NCBI GenBank assembly: GCA_018296165.2
Contig: JACKQL020000002.1
Span: forward strand, 2,232,001 to 2,296,000
Direction of reading: 5' to 3'
DNA: 64,000 bases
Source: Termitomyces sp. T153
Lineage: Eukaryota > Basidiomycota > Agaricomycetes > Agaricales > Lyophyllaceae
Positions 31,330 through 41,934 of this stretch are shown one piece after another. The notes under the pieces are model-generated. The model had not been told where the DNA came from and did not search any database. It saw only the letters and a program-made list of their open reading frames with translations. Made by a program: the position numbers and the translations under genes. How positions within the stretch are numbered: the first letter of the stretch is position 1; each line of letters opens with the position of its first letter.

Positions 31330-34300
31330 CAATGCCCTTCATTCTGAGACAGAAGAACCTTGAAGCCCCCTTTCAGACAAATAAACACTAACTCCAGAGC
31401 CCCCGCCAAGCTCTCCAACACCTCTGAAGGTCTGAGGCATGGCCCTGCTTAGGCATGTCAAATGCCCCAACAGTACATGATAGCCTCTGGCTTGTCCGCC
31501 CATTCCCTGCACTTCAATGTGGAGATCAAGATTATGGACACCCAGCAAAACTGTGGAGTCACAGCTCTCCTGGACAGCAGAGCAATAGGACTTTTTCTGA
31601 ACTCAGAGTTTGTCAAACGCCATGGCCTGACCACACAGCCCCTTCCCAAGCCCATTTCTGTCTACAACATTGATGGAATGCCCAACAAAGCCAGCATGAT
31701 TAGCTCCATAGTTAACCTGGTTCTCCACTACCAGAATCATGCAGAGTGTGCCATATTTGCCATTACTAGCTTGGAAAGGCAAGACATGATCCTTGATTTC
31801 ACGTGGCTTTAAGAGCATAATTCTGAGGTTGATTGGACCAAAGGAGAGGTGACCATGAGTAGATGCCCCAGGAAGTGCTCTGCCTGTGCCGCAGAGGACA
31901 GAGCAGAGTGTCAGACCTAAGTATGAGAGCACACAGCCATCTGAGCATGTCATGCTGGCTCTCTCCCCTTCACTGATTTAGACTTCCTGGACCCCCTGCC
32001 TCTGGTGTTCCCTCATAGAGAGGCCCTCTACAAGGGCAATTGGAGCAATGGCAGAGCCCCAGAGGAGGAGCATGGAGGGGAGTTTAGTGGTATACATGAG
32101 CCAGAGCTCCCAGATGAAGCAATAGAGGTGGGGGATTGAATCTATGTTACCACTATCTACCTGCTGCCCTCCATTATGGAGATCAGGGCTAGCCAGACTA
32201 TGTCCCAGAGGCTGGCCCAGGCCTTTTCTGCCAATGCTATGCCTCAAGAGTTCCAGGACATGGTACTTCTCTACCTGCATGCATTTGAAGATGTGTTCTC
32301 CAAAGCCTCCTTTGACTTGCTTCTAGAGTGCAAGAGGTGGGACCATGCCATCAAACTGCTGCCTGACTCTATACCCTCTAGCTGTAAGGTCTACTCCCTT
32401 GTGCCCAGAGAGCAGGATGAGCTTGATGCATTCTTATAGGAGAATTCGGACTCTGGTCATATCTGTCTATCCAAGTCTTCGATGACTTCTCCAGTCTTCT
32501 TCATCAAAAAGAAGGATGGCTCTCTCCAACTAGTACAGGACTAATGGGTACTCAATGCCATGACAGTGAAGAACCATTACTCCCTCCCCCTCATCTACAA
32601 GCTCATCAACAACCTCTAGGATGCGCAATACTTCACAATAATGTGTGCATTCAGGAAGGAGATGAGTGGAAGATGGCCTTTCAGACCAACCAGGAATTGT
32701 TCAAGCCATTTGTCATATTCTTTGGTCTTACCAACAGCCTGGCCACCTTTCAGACCATGATGAACAACATCTTCTGGAACCTCATTGCAGAGGGTGTAGT
32801 GTGCATGTACCTTGATGACATCCTCATCTACACTAAAACACTGGAGAAACACTGTCAGATCACTTGTCTTATCTTGAAACACCTCTGCTAGCACCAGCTC
32901 TACCTCAAGCCAGTAAAGTGCAAGTTTGAACAAATCTGGATTGAGTATCTTGGCCTGATCATCTCCCATGGAGCAGCAGAGATGGACCCAGTGAAGGTAG
33001 CAGGTGTGGTGGAGTGGCTAGAGCCCCAAAACAAGAAGGAGGTACAGGTGTTCCTTGGTTTCACAAACTTCTACTGGAGATTCATCCAGGACTTCTCACA
33101 CCATGCCTGCCCACTGTTCGACCTCATGGGAAAGGATGTTACATAGAGCTGGGGACCTTTGGAGCAGATGGCCTTTGACACTCTCAAGTGCACTGTGACC
33201 TCTGGGCTTATCCTCCTATTCCTGGATGACAACTCTCCCTTCTGCATAGAGGCTGACAGCTCTGACTTTGCCACTGGGGTAGTGCTCTCATAGCAATCTT
33301 CAGAGAATAGGAAGTGGCATCTAGTAGCCTTTTACTCCAAAAGCCTGAATGCAGTGGAATGGAATTACAAGATCCACAACAAGGAGGTGCTGGCCATCAT
33401 CCAGTTGTTTGAGGAGTGGCAGCACTTCCTGGAAGGTGCATAGCACAAGTTTGGGGTCTGGACAGATCACAAGAACCTCAAATACTTTCAGATGGCCAAG
33501 AAGCTCAATTGCTGGCAGGCCCAATAGTCCCTCTACCTTGCCAACTTTGACTTTTCCTTGCACCACAAGCCTGGCTGGAGAATGGGGAAACTAGATGCCC
33601 TGTCTCAGAGGGCAGACCATGGAATAGAGGAAGGGGATAATAGTAATATCATGCTTCTCTGCTCTGAATTGTTTGCAAATCCAAGCCATGAAGGGCCTCG
33701 CTATCAATGGAGCAGAGGTGAACATTCTTCAGGACATATGACAGGGTAATAGGGACAGTCAACAGGAGGAGCTTGTGGCACAAGCCACTCAGACGCTGAA
33801 GTTGGGGCATATTATTGGTGTTAAGGTGGTCTGCGCTGATGAATGGGCTCTCTGAGATGGAATCCTGACCTTCCAAGACTATCTACATCCCCAACATTCT
33901 GGAGCTCCATCAGAGGGTTGTGGAGCAACACCACAACTTCTGCATTGCAGGGCACCCCAGGTGGTGGAAGACACTGGAGTTAGTATTGCAGAAACTACTG
34001 ATGGCCCCAGATGTCCCAGTACATTGGGTCCTACACTAGTACCTGCAATCTCTGCCTCTGGACCAAGCCCCAGTGCCAACTCCCCTATAGACAGTTACAC
34101 CTGCTACCAGTGCCCATGGAATGGTGGAGCATAGCATCCATAGACTTCATCATAGAGCTCCCTGACACCCATGTTTACAATGCGATCATAGTGGTGGTGG
34201 ACTTGTACAGTAAGAGAGCACACTTCATTCTGACCCACACCACCTGCTCTGCTATGAGTGCTGTGAATCTGTACCAGAGGAACATCTGGAAGCTCTATGG

Positions 34301-35197
34301 CCTCTCTAACACCTACATCTCAGATTGGGGACTGCAATTCATGGCAGAGTTCACCTGGGAGCTCTACCAACTGCTTGGAGTAAAGCTCCACACTACCACT
34401 GCTTACCACCCACAGTCCAACAGCTAGATGAAGCATGTAAACCAGGAGCTGGAACAGTATCTCCACCTCTTCTGCAATGAGTGCTAAGATGACTAGGACA
34501 AACTCCTTCCAATGCTGAATTTCAGTACAACAACCATGTTCATGCATCCACCTAGTTTTCCCCATTCTTCCTTGACACTGGATGGCACCTGCACATGGGT
34601 CTTGAACCCTGGGCCTGATCCTCAGAGAATGAGGCAGTAAACAAATTTGTGGACTGGATGAAGAGGTCACAGGAAGAGGCCTGAGCTACGCTGGCAAAAG
34701 CAAAAGACAACATGGCACAATACTACAACTGCAGGAGGACCCCAGAGTGCAGATATCAGCCCAGAGATTGAGTCTACCTGGATGCCTCTGACATTACAAC
34801 TACCCGAAACTCAAAAAAGCTGTCACATTGCCAATTAGAGCTGTTCACAGTGGAACAACAGGTGGGACCCCTGGCCTATTGACTCCAACTCCTTGTGGGG
34901 ATGCACTAGCTTCATCTGGTGTTCAATGTGGTCAAACTAACTCCGGCCCCTAAAGATCCTATCCCAGAGCAATGTCTGCCACCTCTGCTGCCTCCTGTGG
35001 TAGTCAACAACAACAAAGAGTATGAAGTGGAAGAAATCCTGGACAGCTGTTTATTCTGGAGATGGCTACAGTACAAGGTAAAGTGGAAAGGCTATGGAAT
35101 CGAGGATATTTCTTGGGAGCTGTGGGAGAATGTACATGCTCCCGAACTTGTCAAGGAGTTCCACCAGAGACATCCAGACATCCTGTGTGCCATATGA
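31330..35197 (+). pseudogene. pol: C2 pol: protease, RT, RNase H, integrase, chromodomain
   Basis: This has all pol domains in gypsy order but many stops. The single protease has its active site altered to LLDSRAIGLF (DSGA expected; G-to-A change) near 31570 and ends MILDFTWL. RT has FFIKKKDGSLQ near 32500, FFGLTNSLATFQTMMNNIF, and an intact YLDDILIY near 32809. RNase H has EADSSDFATG, NKEVLAIIQLFEEWQHFLEG and TDHKNLKYF. Integrase catalytic aspartates are in SIDFIIELPD (near 34138) and YISDWGLQF (near 34315); the third acidic residue, expected near QSNSxMKHVNQELEQYL, is lost. The C-terminal chromodomain (YEVEEILDSCLFWRWLQYKVKWKGYGIEDISWE, about 35020-35120) is open. Only about 90 bp separate it from the 3' LTR, so there is no room for an accessory gene. 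Confidence 0.85.
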
Positions 35198-35286
35198 GGA
35201 ATCTATCCTATCTCACTGGCAGACCGAGCAATCAGGGACTTCTTCTACTCCATGTGTTGAGACACTGCATGCTAGAGAGGGGATGA

Positions 35287-35663
35287 TGTCAGGGGACTTC
35301 CATTTCCAATCTCTGTGACTGGTTCCAGCACCTCTGCAGCTTGTTCAATGCCTCCATGGCTCTTTCTGGGACTGTGGAGATCTTTAGAGAACTGTGGAGT
35401 TCTCTGTATTACCTCAGCAACCATTGCCCTAGAGTTAAGAGTAACTCTGGTCATCTGTACAGTAGTTCCCATGCCTCTGCCACCTGCTGATGCACTGCAC
35501 TGAGCAGCAGGGATCCTTAAACATGTTCTCTTTGGATTCTCCTCTACTAGGTACTAGGTGATTAGTTACTGATTTGTATCATCATCTACTCTGCTAATAT
35601 ACTTTGGATTCCCCTCTGCTAGCTGCATAACTCTGATTTGCCACCCCGGAGGTTGCCTTTACA
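35287..35663 (+). repeat. C2 3' LTR
   Basis: 377 bp, TGTCAGGGGACTTCC to TTTACA, preceded by the purine run AGAGAGGGGATGA (35274-35286) and followed by GGAGG, the repeat of the left flank. Confidence 0.88.
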
Positions 35664-35668
35664 GGAGG

Positions 35669-36149
35669 AGCAGAGCAAGGGCCACAGAGGCAAGGATAGG
35701 GCAAATCATGGGAACATTAGGGAGGCTGGCCCCTCGACTCCCAAGATTGTGGCTGGTGGTGTCACTAAGGGGTTGGCAATATTGTCAAGGGTGGCAACAA
35801 CTCCAAGGAGCAAAGGGAAGAGGAAGAGTAAGGCCTGAGAAGAATTTGAAGAAGAAGAATTTAAAGTAAGTCTTCATACTTCCGCTAACCCTTGGCAATA
35901 TTCACTAATATTTCTACAGGAACAGATTGAAAAAACCTTTTCTGACAAGCACTTGGCAACATTGCTTCACTGGCAAAAGACCTCAACAGTGGTGGATACT
36001 GGGATGGGGGCTGGAGTGGTGTTGGAGGAGGCAAAAGGGAAGTCAACTGTGTTGTTAGAGAGGTGACAAGCCTTTAAGCTTCAATAGGAAGCAGTAAGTC
36101 TTTTGGCACCTTTTGCTACATTTTTTGCTAACAACTCTTAGTGTGACAA
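35669..36149 (+). pseudogene. B2 antisense accessory gene, exons 3-4 and first cysteine (part 2 of 3)
   Basis: Continues from 29549: a basic Gly/Ser-rich stretch (RGKDRANHGNIREAGPSTPK, LSRVATTPRSKGKRKSK), matching RSKGKGKAKA of the B1 gene. An intron ends in ACAG near 35920, and exon 4 follows (EQIEKTFSDKHLATLLHWQKT..VVDTGMGAGVVLEEAK). A further intron GTAAGT...CTCTTAG (36089-36140) is followed by TGTGACAA, the first codons of the cysteine cluster, where the A solo LTR is inserted. Confidence 0.65.
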
Positions 36150-37292
36150 TGTCACAACCCACTCCCTGGATTCCTGAACATCATTACCAACCTGCTTACT
36201 TCCCCAGAGTTCCTCCCAACACTCTGTTGAACTCCCCCAACTATTGTACACTCAGCACCCACTCTGGAGATAACTCTGACACTTCTCTGGCAAACCACTA
36301 ATGACCCCCTGGCTAACTCCAATGCCTTCTCTGCAGCTGCCAATGCTTCTCTTGACTCTTCCAAGCCCCTAAGACCTTTTCCTGTTGTTCCTGACTCTGC
36401 TGCATGTCACCAAATCCTCTCCCTAGTTTGCCCAACCAACCCCAGAGCATCATGACAACCCCAGAACAGCCTGTGTCCTCAACTGATCCCATCAGAATAT
36501 CACTGTGGCCCATCCTCTGATCACAACTGACACCCACCAACTCTGCGCAACTCTGTCAAGCCCCACTGCCACACCCACTGTCCCCCAGAGCTCTCCAGTA
36601 GTTAGTATATAAGTCATAGAGTAGCTCCTTATACTCTAGTCTTGATATTACCTGCCTTACTTGATGTGTTTCTGATTGTTTCTCCTCTTGTGTTTCATGT
36701 TCTATGTTATGTTTCCTTTTATCTCAGTCTTCCAGTCTTGTCTTGTCTCTATTTCCATTATTGTCTTGTTATCATTTTGAATCTCTGCTTGAATCTATTT
36801 TCATTCTTGTCTCAATCTTGTCTTGACTCTGTCTCATCTCATTTGACTCTGTTTCCATTATTGTGTTCAAGTCCTTTCAACCCTAATGCCTTTACGAACT
36901 CTGCACTTACCATTACAAACTCAAACTTTCTTTAAACCAACTCCAGACCTTGCTACTTTCTCAGCCCCAAAACTCATCAATATCTGTTGATTCCCCATCA
37001 AGGTCTGGCTCTGCTCCCATCACTTGTGTAGCCTCTGCTTACTCTGCACCTTCAATACTTGCCTCTGGACTTGTACCTGATGCTTCTTTAAGCCCAATCC
37101 TTCCCCCACAACTCATCTTAGACTTCTCTGGACCACTCCAGACTTGTTCAGATCACTTCCCCTCACTTATCCTCACAAGTCCCCAATGTCTAGACCTTCT
37201 CTGAATGCCAAGTTATCAGTGTAGGACATCACATCCACCTAGTAAGGATTTGCCCAGTGTAGCTGAGCCCCAATGGTCAGTGGAACCTGACA
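36150..37292 (+). mobile_element. Family A solo LTR inside the B2 accessory gene
   Basis: A 1143-bp LTR, TGTCACAACCCACTCCC...GGAACCTGACA, with TATATAAG near 36605 and AGTCTTGATATTA near 36637. GACAA flanks it on both sides (36145-36149 and 37293-37297). It interrupts the codons between the first two cysteines of the B2 cluster. Confidence 0.9.
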
Positions 37293-37297
37293 GACAA

Positions 37298-38355
37298 CTG
37301 CTGAGCAGAGAATGACCCAAAAGGCTGCTAGTACCCAATGAGGGCCCAGCCTTGCTATCATTGCAACAGCACAAAAAAGAGCTGCTTGCATAGCAGGAAG
37401 TTGTTGAGGAGTACTGACAGAAAGTTTGCCAAGAGGATTGCAGTGAGGGCCTCTTTTGTTTGACAGGCATGGGCATTTGTGGAGTGGCAGAAGGAGTTGG
37501 CAAAGCAGGGCTTGCCCATCGAGGTCAAGCATTTCAGCCTGCTCCTGCTGACATTGCAGGATGAGTCAAGGGTTGGAGGCAGCAGAGTCACTAAGAGCAA
37601 GCAATAGGAGAAGAGCAAGGAGGTGGTGGAGAGTGGGGATGACAGTAGCAATAGCAACAACAATGTGCCCTTGGTGCATAAACAAGCATCAAGTTCCATG
37701 CTGGTTGCTAGCACTAAGCAACTATAGATTGTTGCTAGCAAAGAGGGGGAGAAGGAGGTGGAGGATGTGGAGATGAGGGAGACAACTCCCTTGGCGACAG
37801 TCACTGAGGTTGAGCCAGCGGCTAGTGACATGGAAGTTGAGGGCAAGGAGTTCAAGGCTGGAGTGGTAGGCATGGATGGGAATGAGGATGAGGGTAAAGA
37901 GGAGGCTAAAGTCCAATGATGAGTAAGTAACTTTGCTTGCTAACTTTCATTCACTAACAAGTTTGCTAGGGAACCTGGAGCAGCATGCCACTGTGACAGG
38001 TGGGCAATGATGAGTTGGAGTGGCTGGGTGAGGACCTAGCTTGGCCAACACTGCTAACATTGCCAGTGTTGCTACTGGACTTTGATGAGAGGGCTGTGGG
38101 AGTAGAGGAGGTTTCAGAGGGAGTTGGAGGCAGCATGGGAGGAGCTATTGGCAGCCTGAGTGAGGTACTCTGTTGCCAAGCAGTTGTTAGCAGCATTGGC
38201 AGGCTACTAGAGTGACTGCTAGGCTTTCTTGGCTTGGCAGCAAGGGAATAATGTCAGCAAGAAGGACTGGGAGGAGGGGGAGTTGGAGGAAGTGCCTGAC
38301 AACAATGCTGACCTTGAAGCTTAGCAACCACCTCTTGCTCTTATATATAAAACTT
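37298..38355 (+). pseudogene. B2 antisense accessory gene, rest of cysteine cluster to C-terminus (part 3 of 3)
   Basis: Joined to TGTGACAA at 36141-36148, this gives a cluster C-x2-C-x8-C-x8-C-x2-C-x6-C (CDNC, GC, PCYHC, KSC) with two variable positions turned to stops. This is the same spacing as in B1. After it come a Lys/Gln-rich helix (AFVEWQKELAKQGLPIEVKHFSLLL, in a shifted frame), an acidic stretch (EKEVEDVEMRET..), an intron GTAAGTAAC...ACAGGTGGGC near 37923-38000, and the last exon with LEWLGEDLAWPT, LLLDFDERAVGVEEVSEGVGG and an LLAAxVRYSVAKQ..LARLLE-type end. All six cysteines survive although the gene is broken by two insertions. Confidence 0.65.
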
Positions 38356-38910
38356 TTAATTCTTTGTAGCACAGACATAGACTAGCCCTCTTAAGGGGCT
38401 TCCTAGCTTTTTGTATACTGCAGACTGGCCCCCTTAAGGGGCCCAAAATGTAAAGTACTTTGACTTGTTCCAAAATAATGAGAGAAAGCCAGTACAAGAA
38501 AAAAAAACAAGACAAATTAGTTGGTACACACTAGCAACTGTCACTAGTGACATTGGAGGAAAACACTCAGTAAATCATCATGGTGAAAAACCTCCAGAGA
38601 TGTGCCAAGCACTAGCAGCAAATAGCAAAGTGCAGCATCAAAAGCAATAGAATAGTAAAGTAGAATGTCTGTAAAAGGCTTTTAAACAATGGTAACCAGA
38701 GGAGAGAGTAGCAAAAACAAAAGAACTTAATATTTTTGTAAGGTATTTTGACTTGTTTTTCTGAATACTAGCAAAGGGTTATAGTGAGATGAAAGGCAGT
38801 CAAGAAAGATTGCTAGGGCTTAGCAAAAGGTATTTTTAGTTTTCTTCTTTGCTGTCAACATTGCCAGCATTATCATTGTCTATGAGGTTGGTTTGCTCAA
38901 GTTTATGAAG
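38356..38910. other. Convergent 3' ends of B2 accessory gene and pol; palindromes
   Basis: No supported gene. It holds two G/C palindromes around CTTAAG: AGCCCTCTTAAGGGGCT (38384-38400) and GGCCCCCTTAAGGGGCC (38427-38443). The B1 element has AGCCCCTTAAGGGGGCT in the equivalent place (47466-47482). They sit just past the end of the accessory gene and may act as a terminator or transcript-end structure. Confidence 0.55.
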
Positions 38911-39396
38911 TCATGAAGTGTCAATGTCAAAAGTGTTGCTAGGCACTGAGATGTGTTCTTTAGTGAAATAGGGTACCAGGCAAAAGGCAGCTATGGGGTG
39001 ATGCAGCACTGAACCATTCAGTTCACAAAGGATGTAAGCGCCATCATGGTTATGAGAGATTACCACCAGTGGGCCTAAGTATTGAGGCTTCATTTTCTTG
39101 TTGTGCATCACTTCAATCCTAGTGTTCCTCATCAGCATGAGGTCACCAGCTTTGAAATTGTAATTCCAGATCTTAGCGGCATGTTTTGCTTCAAAGTGAA
39201 GGATGGCTAGGCAATGAGCACTAAGGACATTATTGTGTAGGTGGTCAAGGTCCTCTTGGCAATGTTGCAGATTGATTGCTTGGTGGGCTATGAGGTCTGT
39301 TGTTGACAAGAACAAGTTTGGCAGTGGTTGCAAATATGTCACTTCAACTATGTCAGCTAGTAGCAGGGGGTAGGTGCCACTTGTCACATAGTAAGG
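38911..39396 (-). pseudogene. pol: B2 pol, integrase C-terminal part
   Basis: A minus-strand frame colinear with the last 170 residues of B1 integrase: ADIVEVTYLQPLPNLFLSTTDLIAHQAI, HNKKMKPQYLGPLVVISHNHDGAYILCELNGSVLHHPIAAFCLVPYF and the shared end PSNTFDIDTS. It is open to the point where the B1 LTR starts (within SPYYVTSG). The integrase core, RNase H and RT are missing on this side. Confidence 0.8.
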
Positions 39397-40405
39397 TGAT
39401 GAGCCCCAGTTATCGCTGAGCACTATTTTTTTAGCATTTTGGACTTAACAGCAGCTGACTACCTTGAATCTGACACAAGTCACAACACTTAGCACACAAG
39501 ACTTTAGTGACTGCAAGACTTACCGATCACAAGAAACATCATGTGGAGTCTGAAACCTGGGCCTAAACCATCAAGGCCTAGACCCTCCCTAGTGATGATT
39601 ATTAGCGACCCTAGCAACGAAACGGCATTCCCATACTATATATGGACAAATTATCAGACACATACCTTTTACTGTCATTTCTTTTGCTGAGCTTACCAAC
39701 ATACTTGAATGGCATCTACGCTTCAGGTATTGACATTGGATTCATTACTTTTTGGTTTTATTTGCAATTAGGTGCTGCCAAGACTTCACCTATGATTTTT
39801 CACTTAGTTACAGACTGATGCCTTGTATGCACCCTAAACACAGTGACAGATGCCGTCGCTAGTGGTGCCTATTTGTTTACTTTCCCATACTATACCTTGA
39901 AACGTATAAATACTGACTGTACATAGACACTAGACAAGCAAGAACAATCAGAGAACTGCTATCTTTGAGCCCTACCAGCAAGAGATTCCACTTTGCCTCT
40001 TTCGCTCTTTTTATTGCCTTTGACCCAGGCTTAGCAATAAGCCTCCTTGACTTTGACTTTGACTTAGTGTGGTACCAACTGCGGGTGCCTATTTTAGTTA
40101 ATCTGACTTAACGATGCTAGCGACTATGGCTAGCAACCAGTTTACTTAAAAGGGCATTCTGTCGTAGTGACGTTACTGGTCTTTACCCCTTTTTCTTTCC
40201 TGCTTGTCATTAGCAACTTCTGCTAGCAATAGCGACTCCTATCAACTTCACTCCACAACGTAACTCTTGCTCTAGTTCTCTGGGACAGTTACTGACTTGC
40301 CCTCAACTATTAACTTCCTACTGCCAGCTACCCTATCTAGTGACTAGTGTTAGGTCCTCTTTTTAGGTTTTCTGCACAGCACTAGGTGGCATAGGAGCAC
40401 ATCAT
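39397..40405 (+). repeat. B1 5' LTR
   Basis: 1009 bp, TGATGAGCCCCAG...GGAGCACATCA. The LTR ends form an inverted TGATG/CATCA. It lacks two blocks present in the 3' LTR: about 35 bp after CACAACACTYAGCACA and about 80 bp before GGGCRYTYTGTC. It is followed by TTTTGGAGCCCACCGTGAGGG, the candidate primer site. Confidence 0.85.
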
Positions 40406-40426
40406 TTTGGAGCCCACCGTGAGGGA
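40406..40426 (+). promoter_or_regulatory. Candidate B1 primer binding site (tRNA type)
   Basis: TTTTGGAGCCCACCGTGAGG follows the LTR. The B3 copy has the same block next to its LTR with one change (CACTGTGAG). I find no complement to it in the B LTR, so unlike A and C this family probably uses a tRNA. The TGG near its start fits pairing with a CCA end. I cannot name the tRNA. Confidence 0.45.
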
Positions 40427-40469
40427 CTTTGAAGTTAACCATTCCACCAGAAACCAGAGCTCAAGCAAA

Positions 40470-41934
40470 ATGTCGCTTGGAAAACCTTGTCGAATCACCT
40501 CCGCCTTCATTGTTGACCCCTCAGCACTCTTTGCCAGCAACCTGTCCTTGACCTCTTGCTGATGAACTCAAAACTGCTAAAAACCTTTGTGATGTTAGCA
40601 AAATCCTTGCCGATTTTCCAGGCGCTTTTATTGAAAGTTTCCTTGATGCACCACTTTCACCTTTGACCCTGACAGATTCTATCTTTTTCCCAGAAGCACA
40701 ATCTATCCCTTCTTCACCAACTAACCCCCTTCCTCCGCTAAACCTGACAATCACTAATATGAACAACAACCCCGCCGCTCAGCATGCTAGAATGCTGCCG
40801 TGTAACGACACAACTGTGCCTAAATGGGATGAGAGTTGCCCTAGGGAACTCCCCCAATACTTCAAGGAACTAGAATACCTCTGTGCTGACTGCGGCATCA
40901 CTGACAACACCCAGAAGAAGGAGTATGCATTGCAATACGTCTTTTATGACACAGCAGAAACCTGGCTTGGCTTATCTGAATTTGGCGACAATATTGGCAA
41001 CAACGCTCCTTGACTATATACTTACCAGGAATGGAAGTCGGCAGTGCTTAGGCTGTACCCTGGCACTAATGCTAGCACTTGTTATAACCTTGGCGACTTG
41101 GAACGGCTGGTTAACCAGACTTTCAACAGTGGTTTAGTGACTTTGGGAAGGTTCTCTGATTACTACAGGGATTTCCAACATATCGCTAGATGGTTACTCG
41201 CTAATGGTAAACTCTATTGTAATGAGGAACGTTGCTTGTTTCAACAAGGTATCCCTACGTCGTTATGGTCCAAAATTGTTCATTGCAAATGGGTTTTAAA
41301 GGGGACAGACACCTCTACGACCAAGACCAGCAATGGCACCAGTGGTATTCCTTCATCATTGCCAATTGCTAATGCACTGGCAGCCCCTTCACCTACGCCA
41401 AAGCAAGAAACTTTGGAATTAACAACTACCACAGCGATAGTTAGCACCTTGGAATGTTTGGAAGCTCTTTTGACCAACAGTAATGCCCAACCTCGTCAAC
41501 AGCTTGCTAACAGCACTTGCCACTTTTGCAGTGAAATTGGTCACACCATGGTCTGAGGCACGTGTATGAAACTGGAGCAAATGATTCAACAGGGTAAGAT
41601 CTGTTGGAATGCCAAAGGAAAGATCATTTTACCATCAGGTGCTATGATCCCTAATTATTTTGGCAAGCGACTATATATGGAACGCATCAAGGAATGGCAC
41701 AGGCTTAACCCAGGACAAATCATTACCAGCAGACTCTCTTCCAATGCTAACCCAGATCCCAAGCAAGCGGCTATGCAGCAGTTGCTAATCCATGAAGTAA
41801 TGCAACAGGACATTGCTATGGGCCGAGTGCTAAGCAAGGAAGAACGGATCAAGGCTTTGGAATGTGAACTCTTTGCACTCAGGCAACCTGGCAAAAAGTT
41901 TGACAGTGTACAAGTTCCCCGCATGGCTTATTGA
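40470..41934 (+). pseudogene. gag: B1 gag
   Basis: Candidate start MSLGKPCRITSAF at 40470, though a frame change is needed near 40550 to reach the main frame (ADELKTAKNLCDVSKILADFPGAFIESFLDAPL). That frame continues with LPCNDTTVPKWDESCPRELPQYFKELEYLCADCGI and RLVNQTFNSGLVTLGRFSDYYRDFQHIARWLLANGKL, both capsid-like. A nucleocapsid knuckle follows (CHFCSEIGHTMV, near 41519), with its stop where B3 reads ICGIC, then MIQQGKICWNAKGKIILPSGAMIPNYFGKRLYMERIKEWHRLNPGQI, a signature I associate with Agaricomycete gypsy gag. Relative to B3 it lacks about 25 codons near 41284 (B3 has LSNHHPEDLYDVDQVFEGTKW). Single TGA/TGG-type stops break it at 41011 and 41554. Confidence 0.75.

Larger units (their letters stand above)
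29550..35663 (+). mobile_element. C2: full-length family C chromovirus
   Basis: This 6114-bp element has LTRs 29550-29919 and 35287-35663 (370 and 377 bp, TGTCAGGGGACTT...TTACA), a self-complementary primer site at 29922-29932, gag, pol ending in a chromodomain, and a polypurine run before the 3' LTR. GGAGG is duplicated on both sides (29545-29549 and 35664-35668). Removing it rejoins the B2 accessory gene. No antisense gene is present. Many stop codons show it is dead. Confidence 0.9.
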
